A DNA stretch of 64,000 nucleotides from Mesostigma viride. Taxonomy: Eukaryota > Streptophyta > Mesostigmatophyceae > Mesostigmatales > Mesostigmataceae. The notes beneath the pieces are model-generated. The model searched no databases and was not told the origin of the DNA. It worked only from the letters and a program-made list of their open reading frames with translations. Location: positions 62,001 to 126,000 of the forward strand of contig RPFO01001952.1 of the NCBI GenBank assembly GCA_009746045.1. The letters are read 5' to 3'. Both the position numbers and the translations under genes were made by a program. Below are positions 9,478-21,956 of this stretch, piece by piece; position 1 is the first letter of the stretch, and each line of letters opens with the position of its first letter.

Positions 9478-9795
9478 AGTGTCGTCTTGTTGACGACGGC
9501 AACGAGCTTGCCATTTCGCTCTTGTTGAGCTGATAACGAATGTAAACGTGATATAAATTTTAATGAATTCGTTTATGCAGTATAAAACGCGTCAATGCAT
9601 GATGAAAACAATTTTCATTTCGTCTCGAATTGCAGTTCTAACTGCAGGTTAAAAATCCAGAGTAAACCTCTTATGCATCGACACAGGTCGTGTGGGATTC
9701 TTGCATAGGTCGTCTGAGTTTCCAGATTAATAAACCCTAACACTCTGCACACCCCGCCGCGCGGCCCTCGCCGGCTCCCTCACCCTGCGAGGACA
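9478..9795. other. AT-rich spacer, nothing recognised
   Basis: The stretch after the last virus-type gene is AT-rich (ATGATATAAATTTTAATGAATTC and similar) with no convincing frame. It may hold the 3' end of the upstream transcript. No terminal inverted repeat of the viral block was found here. Confidence 0.4.
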
Positions 9796-10060
9796 TGGCG
9801 AAAAATTGGGCGGTCTTTTCTTAAGAGTAAGTACGTGCAATTTTTCGCCACATCCAACAACCCACGCCACCTCAGCGCCGGCCAGTGGGGGAAGGTGGCG
9901 AAAAATTGGGCGTTCTTTTCTTAAGAGTAAGTACGTGCAATTTTTCGCCATCACTCTCACACCTTGACAAACACCTCCTATACCCCGCGCCAAGGGGTGG
10001 CAGGGTGGCGAAAAATTGGGCGTTCTTTATATAAGAGTAAGTACGTGCAATTTTTCGCCA
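9796..10060. repeat. Three 55-bp hairpin repeats in tandem array
   Basis: Three copies, 9796-9850, 9896-9950 and 10006-10060, each exactly 55 bp. Each begins with TGGCGAAAAATTG and ends with its perfect reverse complement CAATTTTTCGCCA, around a 29-base centre containing TAAGAGTAAGTACGTG. Copies 1 and 2 have TTCTTAAG in the centre, copy 3 has TTATATAAG. The spacers (45 and 55 bases) are unrelated GC-rich sequence. They could be miniature inverted-repeat elements, replication or termination hairpins, or part of the viral end region. Confidence 0.85.
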
Positions 10061-10175
10061 TCCTTGTCACACCCCCAACACACCATCACAACTGCCGGGG
10101 TGGTGACAGATGCCAGCCTAAATCTCACAACCTGGTGAGCAGTGGTGGCAGGGGCACTTCTGTTTTTGCAAGTGG

Positions 10176-10204
10176 TTTAGGGTTTTAGGGTTTAGGGCTT
10201 AGGG
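10176..10204 (+). repeat. Interstitial telomere-like repeats
   Basis: Four consecutive units: TTTAGGG, TTTTAGGG, TTTAGGG, CTTAGGG. TTTAGGG is the plant-type and many-algae telomere unit, TTTTAGGG the Chlamydomonas unit. The array is internal, between the hairpin repeats and LINE remnants. Confidence 0.75.
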
Positions 10205-10340
10205 TGAGACCCATCCTAGGCCGCGGTCACTATAGGGTCACTATAGGGGTGGCAGATGCCAGCATAAGGGTGGTGCACTTCTCCTAGTCGCGATGACGGA
10301 ATGATGACGGAATGATGATGGAAGCTACTTAATTAATTAA

Positions 10341-10643
10341 TTGGTGCGCTCTGCTCTCGGAAAGCTGAGACGCCGGCCATCATGCCCAATCCATTGCCTA
10401 GCCATGTTTATCTTGATCAATGAGGACCTGTACCTTGGCATGCCATCTATCACAAGCACCATTAAGCAGCGGCGCCTGCAGCTAGTGGGGCACTTAGCTC
10501 GCACCAACCAGGTAGATACCTCACGTGGCCCCCCCGCGGGACTGCGCCCAGCGCAGCCTGGCCGGCACCTCGATATCCTTACCGGTGGGCCGGGCCCCGC
10601 GATGCTCGACGCCGCAAGGCCCGCACCTCCAAAGAACAGCTAG
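10341..10643 (+). pseudogene. LINE-type reverse transcriptase C-terminal remnant
   Basis: A 100-residue frame ending in TAG. Residues about 32-58 read 'LGMPSITSTIKQRRLQLVGHLAR', the conserved C-terminal segment of many non-LTR retrotransposon reverse transcriptases ('...I..RRLRW.GH..RM'). No polymerase motifs are present upstream, so this is only the 3' end of a 5'-truncated copy. Sequence after it (to about 11345) holds the repeat families listed next and probably belongs to LINE 3' regions. Confidence 0.5.
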
Positions 10644-10784
10644 TCGAGGATATGGGGGGGGCCTAGGTCTCTCCGTGATTTGGAACATATGCAAGATGAT
10701 GGACAAGGCCGGCCAAGTGGGCCCAGGTCAACGAACCCCCTCCCGTGGGGAAGCGCCCGCATGTGCAAACATACGACTCGAACA

Positions 10785-10872
10785 CGCGGACAAGATAACG
10801 GCAGGCTCGAGCTACCATGGTCCGGATTCTCCCGATTTCTGGCCTGCGCTGGTTGTCTCCTTGATACTGGAA
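10785..10872 (+). repeat. Dispersed repeat family R1, copy 1
   Basis: Contains the string from GCGGACAAGATAACGG through CTCCCGATTTCTGGCCTGCG to GGTTGTCTCCTTGATA. The same block recurs at 11095-11158 on this strand and, reverse-complemented, at about 58730-58800. Probably a LINE 3' end. Confidence 0.7.
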
Positions 10873-11035
10873 GCACGCCAGACAGGTCCCCTAGGGTAGA
10901 GAGCTTAGCCTAGTTGGCTTTTGATGTTGTAGATAGAGGCTCGAAACACACGCCCTGATCAATCAAGCTGTTTCCGGCCCCACCGTCTAGGTCATCTAGT
11001 CGCTCTAGCTACACATAAGCCAGTCATAATTTCAA

Positions 11036-11158
11036 TGCACAAGGCTACACATTTCCATCACCATTCATATTCATCATCCTGAACGACTCGTTCACGCGGA
11101 CAAGATAACGGCAGGCTCGAGCTACCATGGTCCGGATTCTCCCGATTTCTGGCCTGCC
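11036..11158 (+). repeat. Dispersed repeat family R1, copy 2
   Basis: Starts with CAATGCACAAGGCTACACAT and runs through the same GCGGACAAGATAACGG block as copy 1. The matching reverse-complement copy near 58730-58868 has both halves in the same order, so this is the fuller unit of the family. Confidence 0.7.
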
Positions 11159-11345
11159 ATTACAGTACGTAGAGGATGTCCAGCTCGGATGAGGATTACA
11201 TCCCCATCTAGTGCTTAACGGTTGGGGGATGATGCAGACGATATTTGTTTAAACTTTTGTGTAATTATTTTTCTAATGAGATTAGCGCATAGTACTCCGT
11301 GGCATGCCTTTGCGCATGACACGCAAGTACTTACTTACTTAATAA
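11159..11345 (+). repeat. Dispersed repeat family R2 with ACTTACTT tail
   Basis: Runs from ATTACAGTACGTAGAGG through CCGTGGCATGCCTTTGCGCA to a CAAGTACTTACTTACTTA tail. Related copies lie in reverse orientation at 39118-39257 and 41588-41745, each with the (AAGT)n tail at the matching end. A short tandem tail at one end is typical of LINE or SINE 3' ends. Confidence 0.75.
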
Positions 11346-11819
11346 TTAAATGGTGGTGTTATTCAAAGAGCCTCTTCTCATTCAAATTACCCAGGAAACT
11401 GTCTCAAAGTTTGCACAAAGAATAAATAAATAAATGGCACAACGTTGTTGACCTGGACAGTGCCATGCGGAAGAAGACGGCGTGAGGCACATGATTGCCA
11501 CACACATAAAAATGGAACTCGTCAATCAGCAGGACGGAAAAGCAACATACTGGTGTACAGCATGGGCGAAAAGCACCACATACATGCAGCATTTGAGGCC
11601 ATCCTCATGCACAGGGCATGCGCGGGTGCTGCGAGAAGAGCCTGGCGAAACTGCTAGGAAGGAAAATGGCGGAATGAATACAGAGAGGATAAACAAAAAA
11701 GCCGTCCTCTCAAAATGGGAGAGGAGAAGAAGTGGATGATGTAAGGAGGCTCGAAAAGAAAATTGGATGGAAGACAGTATCAGAAACCAACGCAGCTGGC
11801 CAAATGGTCGGCTGCGCCC
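11346..11819. other. Spacer, likely CAMTA 3' flank
   Basis: No convincing gene. This is immediately downstream of the CAMTA stop codon (minus strand) and probably contains its 3' UTR. I did not find an unambiguous TGTAA poly(A) signal on the minus strand in this interval. Confidence 0.4.
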
Positions 11820-14800
11820 TCAGGAACTCATGTCAGCATCTGACAGGTGGGACCCAGTGAACAGGTTGTCATGGCCACTTCTGGGAGCTGGTGGAAACGC
11901 GCCGCTCGAGTTGAGCTTGCGATGCTTCTTCTTGTTCTTCTGTCGGCCGCGGTACTCATTCTGCAAGTCCACATACACGCAACATAGTCGAAAACATGCA
12001 TTGCATTTAGTTTGCTGATACCCTACCTATCAATACTCTATCCAGGCAAGCACGCCGCGGCGCAGGTGAAGTGCGGGGCAACTGAGATAGACTTGAATAA
12101 TAAACATGAACAAACTCGCAAGCAGAGAGCATGCCCTCTCCAAGCAGAGAGCATGTCCTGGGCCCAACACCTGTGATACAAGGGTTGTTGATAGTGCATG
12201 ACAGTATAAATGACACAAGCTCGGCCACTTTGCAAGGCAGGCCTCCCCAAACTCATCCTGCACAATGCGCTTTCCTTATGCACCCTCTACGGCTCTACCC
12301 TGCTGACAACGTCCAAAACTATAAGTCTTTTAGCGGTGCAACCACCCACCAGCCCCACACACCTGTAGAACAAGAGCCGCCCGCCGCAGCCGCAGGTATT
12401 GCGCGCGTGTCTGCCGGCAGCGCACAATGGCCTGCAGCCGCGTGACGACACGCTCCAAACTGGCCTCGTCATCGCAGCGGTCGTCGCCGTAGTCGCCGCC
12501 ACCCCCCGCATCCGCCCCCTTGACTGGCACCACGCCCTTCTCCCCCGCACCCTGGTCAGCAGCACCCGCGTCGTCACTGCCGGTGCCGTACTCGCCCTGC
12601 TCACCAAATGCGTCCAGGAACGCATGCCCATCCTGCACCGCAATCGCAGCCCCAAGCTGGCTGGGCGATGAGCTTGGCTCACTGCCGTAGTCACCCACCG
12701 CCGGCTGGGACAGCTGTATCACGTGCGGCGCGTGCTTGCTGTTGGCCTCCAGGGTAACGTTCTCTGCTGCCCCCTGTGAGCTCAGGGGAAAAAGCTCACC
12801 ATGGTGGGCGGGAGACAAGCATGCCTCTGGTTGCCGCGGGGGCGTGCTGGACGGGGGCGGCTTTGTGCGCCACTGGCTGGGCTTCTTGGGGTTGCGTGTG
12901 CTCTGCTTCTCAAGATAGGCGCGGAACGAGGTCTGGTGTGGACAGGGGTGAAGTAGGGCCCACACACAAAGTTGTTGCGCACATAGACTGGCGTATCAGA
13001 ATGGAAGGCTTAATGACGTTACAGATCATGGTCCAGGCACGAACCAGGGACTGACGCCAGCGCTGCTCAGCATGAAACTGAGAATCTAACGACACACGCT
13101 GTGGAATGTGGACGCTCCAACATGTAACTCACAGTGCCTGTCATGACTTGAAATGCCTAGCAAGGCTGCCGTGTCCTGAACGAGCTTCGTAAGATGGAGC
13201 CCAAACTTGCTACATGTCATATGAGTGCATAGGTGCGACCGCAGGATGCAACCACCTAACACCCCGAAATCACGATCCATGGTCAAGCAAACACAACTCA
13301 TTGCTGCTGGCATCGATACGCTACCAAATGCATAGGCATATCCGGCCCCCCTCATCTGCAGTATCACCCCACCAAAAAACAGTGATGTTGTGACCACCCC
13401 CTCACCTGCAGCAGCACCACACGCTCATGCCACGCTACATCACGCCTATGTATTTACTATTCAGGCATACCTGTCCTATGAGGGATACCCCCCCCCCCCC
13501 CCCCCTCCGCTCACCTGCAGCAGCACCACGCGCTCCCGCAGTGACACAAAGCTGCGCCGCTCGTGCCACGTGCGGAACGCGCCCTGGATGCGCGCCGCTG
13601 CCCGCTCACGCCGCGCGGTGGCTGCCTCTGCTCGCTCGATCAGCAGCTGCACGCGGTCCACCGCGCCGCTGGCCGCCGCCACCGCCGCGCTCACCTCCGC
13701 TTCCGAGTCCAGGCCCGCAAGCTCCCCATCCAGTTCCGAAGCTGACGCCGATGCGACCCCTGAGGCAAACCGCGCGTCGCGTTGCAGATGTGCCCGGCTG
13801 CTGCCGCGCCCGGAGGGGGAGCTGTCCCCCTCCTCACCTTCCTCAGCATCGCCGTCCGTCTCGCCCTCGCCCTTGCGCCGCTTGTGTGAGGGCACGCGCA
13901 CGAGGATGGGACCGGTCGGTGGTGGGTCCGACGGGGGCGTGCCACTGGCATCTGCATGAGCAACACCCATGGGGGCCCCATCCGCATGAGACACGCTTGA
14001 GTGAGGCACCCTCCCCTCTAGCCATCTGCTCATGCCATGCTGCCCTGTGCCAGCTGGCAGTAATGCACCCGCCGCCCGTGTGGTAAACTGCGGTTGCTGT
14101 TGTGACGGGCGCTGCAGGGTCGGCGGATGCTCCTGGCCAAGCGTGGCCTTGCCCCACTCGGCCGCCCCAAAGATGTCATCCAGGCCCTCCTGATCACTGC
14201 CCAGTGCGCCGTTGGTCAGGAAGAAGGCCTCATGGAAGCCACCCGGGCCGTCGCAGTCCATTGCGACCACGCCAGCTTCGCTACCAGGGTTCCTGCTGAC
14301 CCCTTGGGTGTTATGGCCCCTGCCCAACACGTCAGGGCAAAGCAAATCGCTGCGTGCCACCCCGTCTGCACGCGCGCGTGCCAGCTGTCCGTTGACCATG
14401 CCATCATTGCCCGCACCGCCTGATGCCGCAATGGTCAACCCATGGGGCCGACACTCCTCACCACTCCGTGACGCATGACCGCCATTGCTCCCTCCCTGGC
14501 TAGAATGGCCACCTTCATCAAACGAGCCACCGTTGGCGCGCTGCCGTACGTCTCCCATCTGCTCCTGCTGGCAGATGTCATGGCCAGGTGGCAGCACATG
14601 CTGTGCTGTCCCGTTGGACAGCACCGCTGCCCCATTGTTGCCACTATGCCGACCCACGGGGCACCTGCACGAGGCTGCACCTTTCGTATCGGCGATGCAC
14701 CCCGTGGCCTCATGCGATGGATGGCTGTGCACGCCGGCCATACTAGGCCCTCCCGCCGAACCTGTCCCACCATTGCCATGCAGCACCGTCGCATCTCCTG

Positions 14801-17800
14801 CCGTGCCACCCATGATGCTGTCAGCCCACAGAGTGGCCTCCCACCCGTCCTCAAGCGGCTGTAGCGCTGGTGATGGCTGCTGGCTCAGCTCGTGCAGGTG
14901 TGAGAAAGACGACTTGCCATGCCGCCCCACCGCATTCCCCTCCATGCCCCCATCCCCCGAGGTGCACCCATCCTCGTGCCCCTTCCCCAGGGCAGTGATG
15001 GTCGAGTCGTGATCGTCACCACCCACCACGGAACCCGCCGTGCCCACCCCGTGCGGCACGTCCCTGGCATCCTGCCGCCGTCGGCCTGGCGCGCCCCCCT
15101 GGCAGGTGAGCGTGAGTGAGGCCAGGGAGCGCTCGAGCGCGGCCTCCACAATGTAGGCGGCGATGCCCCCGTGCCCGCAGGCCAGCGCCAGGTCGGCCGG
15201 CGTGCTGCCCCAGCTCTCACGCGAGGCCAGCGCGCCGGGGCACGCGCCCGCCACCACAAGTGCGCAGACCGCCTTCTCCCTGTAAACGTAAACACCAGGC
15301 ATGCACAGGTAGAAGGCGTTGTGTAAGGAGGCCGCATGCGTGTGGGGTTGGAAAGGGGAGGCTGACCAGAGAAAGAAGAGTATACTACTCAACATGGCGC
15401 AACGTGAGGAGGCAGCGGAGCAGGAAGCATGCAACACGCTGGATGGCCAAGATGGCAACCATGGATGTCTATACGAATGCCATGATGCCACCTGTCAACC
15501 TGCAACGATAAGTATTGCAAATCATATCAGAATGCCAACCGCAGTAACCAAGCTACTGTCTAAGCCATGTGTGAACAGCACATCTGCAAGAGCAATACAA
15601 CCAGTAGCATGGCTATGCTGAACGACACACTTCTGTAACACCATGACTAAGCTAAATTAACAATGGAATGAACATGGAGTGCCAGAGGCCATTGATGGAC
15701 AAACTGAGCGCCGTCCGTCCCAGCCGACCCACCCAATTCCCTCCCCCGCCCCCCCTGGCATACAGGCACACTCAGACAAATACAAAAGCAGACAACAAGA
15801 CCGATAAACATAACCATTAAACAATACATCCTCACTCCCCCCTTGGCCGTTCCATGCAAACGGCGCAATGACGCAGTATACAAAACATGGCTACCAAGGC
15901 ATGCATGCCCTCCAGGCGCAAGCATGCATGCACGCTGGCATCCACCACACACCTGCCGCGCACGGCCGCCCAGTGCAGTGCGGTCATCCCCCTCGCGTCG
16001 CGCTGGTCCAGGTCAGCACCTGCCACTGCCATGAGCCCCACTGGCCAGTCCAGCCCGAGCGCCGCCACCAGGTGCAGCAGCGGGAGGCTGCCGCCCTCAT
16101 GGCCCGCATGCCACCACCAGGGGCACCCGCCCAGGCCGCCCTGTGCTGTGCCCTGCATATCCTTGCCGCTCTCGGCGCTGTGGCGCGCCATGCCCGCCAA
16201 ACCAGCCCATCCTTGCATCTGCTGCGCATGTGTGTTTTCCTCTGTCCCACGCTCTAACTTGCTGCTCCCGTCCGTTTCGCACGCGCGCTTGGCCGGCGAT
16301 CGCGTGTCTGAGTGCCGGTCGATGGGGTGGAGCAGGTACCGCAGCACGGCTTCCAGGTGAGACAGGTCCATCTGCTGCAAGGCATGCGTGGGCGAGGGCG
16401 GGTCCTCCTTTGCATTGACATGGATGGGGAGCGGTGCCGCCCCTTGCAGCAGCGGACTTGGCAGGCGTTCTGGCCACAGCGGCCGGGCAACGTTCTTGTC
16501 ATTGCCACCACTGGCATGGTCTGTGGCCGGCCCACCAAACAGGCTTGATGCGGATGCGTCATGAGAGCCGCCCGGGTGCCTGCTGGGCTTGGCCAGCTGC
16601 ATGCAGAGTGCTAGCCGCCGCATAGCAGGCGAGCTCTTCATGCGCGCATGGCCATGACCGTGACCGTGTGCGCGGGCGTGCCCGTGGCCGTGGTGTGTGT
16701 GGCCATCCTCGCCTCCATCGTGGCCGTGCGCGTCACTGTCGGCCGCCATGCACTTGTGAACGGCGGCCGTGATGGCATCTACGGGGGCATGCGTTGATAT
16801 CATCGTGGCCAGCAGGGACCTGCGCATGGGCAATAGCAGGCAGAGCGACAGACAAAATTTAGAAAACAACCCGCGGAAAGACAGGGCATACTAATGGGAA
16901 AACTGCTGCGTTAGAACCACTGCGCCCGGGAGACTTGTAGCTGATGGCATGTGCACCTATACCCAGAAGTTTACATCGCCAAACCTGAAGTATTGCAGTC
17001 ACCGCAGAATGCCCTAGGTCAACTGGGCGCAGACGTTGGGTCATATGGCTCCAAGGCCCGTACGTGTCCTCTTTATGCAAGGAAAGGCCATATGAGCTCA
17101 GAACTGCCAGCATTATTATTGCAACCATAAACAAAGCTAAACAACCGAGTTGAGCACAAGAGGCAGCAGTGAGCCGCACAGGCCACTGCACAGGCATGCG
17201 CAAGTCCAAAACAGTGTGTACAGGCGCCAGCACAAGCAAGGAGCGGCATGACGTACATCAGGAACTTGTCGGGGACGAGGGACATCTCCGTGGACGACAT
17301 CAAGTCCAGCAGCGAGCCCGTGTGGCACGCGCTGGCGTTGGCGTTGGCGGTGACGCTGTTGTCCGTGCCGCCTGGCTGGCCGCCACAACCATGGACACCC
17401 TGGGCGTGAGGATGCTGGTCATGACCGGCATCCTTGAGATCATTGGCAGTGAATCCTTCCAGGTCGCCTCCTTGGTGGACGGATGCAGCAGGCTTGCTAA
17501 CGAGGGACGCATTTGCCGTCATGTTGCTGATCAGAGGCGTGCAGTCAGGAGGCACACGAATACAAAGCACGGAGATGACGTGAGACCAAAACAAACAATA
17601 ACGAGAATGAACGAGGGATTGCTGAAAGCCATGCGGGCCTGGCAAGACTTGTACCCTTGGCTAAGTAAATAGAGTCAATGGCCGCCAGTCGTGATAAACA
17701 TCCCTAAAATGACACCAGGTTCACAGTCCAGCTACCATAAAACAGGGCGCCGAAACAAGCCTAGCAAGTCCACCAAAGACCGCAGGAAGGCATGCAGAAT

Positions 17801-20800
17801 GTGTGTAGACTGCACCCTCCACAAGCCTCCTACCGCTCAGAAACTATAATCACACCGCATACAATCAGCGATGACTCTGAGAAGAGTATGTTTTGCTTCT
17901 CTGAGAAAAAAACATACCTATTGAGGCACGCTGCGTCAGAGACCAGAATCAGCGTCTGGCATGGATGGCAGAGGCTTTGGAACACTACGGGCGATACTGC
18001 CACCGTAACCTTGCCAAGGGCCGCTGCCCCACCGCAAGTTGTTGACACTCCCGGTGCACCGGTGCAGCAACTGGCCGTGATGGCGATGCCTCCTGATGGC
18101 AATGGAGCCGGCCGCATAAGACCGAACCGCTTGGTAGTGCTGAGGCAGCAGCCCTCCCCATTCACCAGGCACAGTGGAACGTACTCCGCACAAGTGCCAC
18201 CTGCGACGGCGAGTGGCTGGTGAGGAGGCGACTGGTAGGGCGCGGCAGAGGCATCCTTGAGCGTGTCATGCGCCAGCAGCGGTGGGGCGATGCATCGCAG
18301 CACCCCCGGCCACTGCAGCAGCTCACACCGCACATCCACCGCACCAAAGCGGGCCTTGATGCGGCAGGCAGGGGCTGCTAATGCTGGCAGCAAAGGGGAA
18401 CGCCCAGAACCAAATGAAGATTCCCTCGGTGGCCGTGTGGCGTCTGCCGGGGAGGAGCATGCATGTCTTTGCCCACTCTGGGCTCCGGCATGCGCAGCAC
18501 CACTGCCAAGGTAATGGGCCGCCTCCACCTCACACCCTGGCAGGGCCCTGATGATGATCAGCACCTGTGGTAAGGTCATGTGATCAAGCAAGAGACCATG
18601 GAGCACCAGGGCAGGATGGTCAGGAAAAGCAGGCCCTCAGTTGCACTGCACCTCAAGTGGCCAGGGAAAAGTCCACTGGGCAAACATGCACTCCTACATG
18701 GTCACACAATCTAAAGCACAAAGGTGAACATGTAGGAACAGGTGAAGGAACATGGGATAGATGAAAATGTAACAAAGTGATGCCAAGCCATGCCAGCACA
18801 TCGAACCTCATGCACCCAGAAAAAACAACCGATGCGAAGTAACCATCCGAAACAACATTTTTCTCAACACAGACACTGCAATTCGTACCTTGCTTCCCCC
18901 CTCAGGTGTCCCAGATTCGGGGCTGAAATCCAACACTTCAAATATCATGGGTGACGATGCCTGGGCCTTGGCCCCACTGGCATTCTTTCGTGGCGAAGCG
19001 CGAACAATGGGGGGAGCTGGGTCGGTCTGGTATGCCTCGCCGTGCATGTGGGCAGGAAGCTGTTGCGCTGTACTCAGATCGGCTCCACCTCTTGCAGGTT
19101 CAACTGCGACTGAGCAAGGAAGACAAACATATGCGCCACAGTCTCAGAAATCGCGAAGAAAGTTTTCAGTGGCTTCCTTGATAGCACACAAGCACGGAAC
19201 CACACAAGTGTCAACCCTTGTTACTGAACACTTCAGCATTACAAGCATATTTGCAACCAAATGCAGCCCATTTGCAACCTCCCATGTGCTGGGTGCGGCC
19301 TGCCTTAACCATCACAAGCATAAACCATCATTAGTCTTGGTTGATGTGTTATTAGACTTGGGGTAATAATTAGTCTAGCTAATGGGTCATTAGCCTATAT
19401 TAACGTGTTGATATGGAAGGCACTGCTGGGAAGGCCGCTGTATGAGAAAAGGAAAATGAAATTGCTGCGATAGTGGTGCGAGACCTGCACAGACATGGCT
19501 TGCTGACCTTCAGCATTGTGGAGGGAGACCAGGGACGAGTCACTCATACCCGCTGGCATGGCTTCCTCTGGATCCCCTCCAACACTTGAATAATCCATAC
19601 TTGAATCATGCAGCGCATCAAACTGCCCTGCCGTAGCCATGCAGGCTTCCTGGGACACGAGCGTTCCAGCACCCATCGGCTTCCTACCGATAGCGCGGCA
19701 GAAATCATACTCGAACCCCTGCAAATGTATCTGCAGCTGCGCTTGCGCTGCCATGTCCTGAACCTCCTGCCTTAAACCCAACGTCTGGCCCTGCCCATGC
19801 AGCTGTGGTTGCGGCTCGGCCTGAGAAGTGAAAAGTTGTTGCTGCTTGGACAGCGCAAGCATGAGCTGCGGCGCGGAACGGAAAGGGAAGTATGGACAGC
19901 TCTGTGGACTAACCAAGCCAGCCTCCACACTAGCACTGCGTGCAGTGCCAAGAACGCCTGCCAACATGGCCGCAGATTTGCCCTCACCTCCCACGGTGCA
20001 CGATTCCTGCGGCACAAGGGAGCCCTCCAGCACACACGCCTGACCCAATGCGGTGCCCTCGCGGTGCGCCGCCATGCCACCGCCACGCTGCCCTTCCAGC
20101 GCCATGCTCTGGGAATCCTTGCCCACCCCTTGGCTTCCAGTGAACTCCCCCATGTCCAGCTTCCCATTACTGCTAATGCGAGGTATGTCGCGAGTCACAT
20201 CGAGCGCCATGTGCCCTGATCGCATCAGATCCGCCTCCCGGGCCAAATTCCCGGAACTCAAGCTGGCACGCAAAAGACCTGCCAAGGCCGTGACACCTGT
20301 CATGTTCGTGCATACAAGTGCACACGGATGCAATCGCATACGAATGGCATCAAGTCATAGCAGCCAAGGGTAAACATGGGTTTAGCGCTAAAGCCAACCA
20401 TGAATAGTGGGCCAGGCCATGATGTGACCATGGCGCCTGGGCACGGCCAGTGCATGAGCCATCATAAGCCTCCAGACTCCCCAGAGCATCCTAATTCAGC
20501 GTAATGTCCACAGCCCAACAGGGATAGTCTCACACTGGTATAACATGACTCCACAGTTGCTTGACAATCCATTTGCCCCATCATGAATGACGAATAAATA
20601 CCTAAACCATGAGGAAACAACATTACCCCCTGCCCACCTGCATGTCCAGTACCTTCCATGCACGCCGTTGTGACCGCCCTACCAATTGCCAAGGTATCTC
20701 AAACATAACAGCTACGATTCCCAGTACCTATCATATCAACAATGAAGACGCACCATCGCCATTTCCCCAACCCAAAGCCCTATGTATGCACGCATCCTAC

Positions 20801-21897
20801 CGTCATCCCCGTCATGGTTGAGCACCACCTCCATCTCCTCCAGTGACATGTGTGCGGCTTGGTCCCGGAAACCCTCGTCCACGCCATCAAACGCGTCGGG
20901 GTGGCCCCACGCAACCATGCGGTCGCCCTCCCGACCATACTCGTCCGCACCACATGCGCCCTCCATGCTCTGCTCGCACAACAGCTGACGCGACGGCTGC
21001 GTGCGATTGCCAGCCACCACACTGTCGTCTTGCTTGATGCTGATTACTGCAGCCTGGGAGCTGCCGTTGCCATTGCAGGACACAGTAGAGATGCGTGCGA
21101 GCGAGGACGTGCTGGCAACCGCGCCGCTGGGGCCAGATGGCAGCGACACGTTCGACGCGACGTGGATGCTGGTTTTCATGTCGCCCGACGTCGCCGCCAC
21201 CTGGCGCGAGACGGACAGCCGCCTCACGCCTCCCCGCACGGGCAACACAGCGAGCGGCCCAACACTGGCCTGGCTGGCCACATCTACTGCAGGCTTCTCA
21301 TCGTGGAACAGAGGCACGCCAGCAGGTGGGCTGGCAGACGGGCAGTACTGGCACAGAGATTCCAGCGCAGGCGGCAGCATCTGCTGCGGCTGTGACTGGG
21401 ACCGGAAACTGGGATGCCGCTGCTGCAGCTGAGAGCTTGTCTGCAATGCCTGCAGCTGCAGCTGTTGCTGTTGTTGATGTTGCGGTGGCAGCGGTGGCGG
21501 CGGCTTATTTGACTGTGGTGTTGTCAGTTGCGGCGGGTCGTGCTCCAGCTGAAGCGGATGCTGCCACTCCTGTGACTGTTGCTGATGAATGACATGCAAC
21601 GACGAAGTCCGCATCAAGACCGGCGCACCACTCCTCCCTGCCTCAGCCTGGCTTGCCCATGGCCCTCGGTAGCTCTCTGGGATTGCCCCTCCTGCAGCCA
21701 AGTCCCTGGTCAGACTCACTCCGTTTGGCATTCCGTTGGGCTCCCCATCCATCGCCCGCGCGGCCCCGTTCGACACAGGTGCCCCGTTTGGCTCTGACTG
21801 CTGCATGCCATTTAGACTGCCAGCACTGAGGTCAAGGCTCATCAGCTGCATGCGCGTGGTGCTGTTAGACCGTAACTGCTGGCCTTCGCTACGCGCA

Positions 21898-21956
<59 letters not shown>

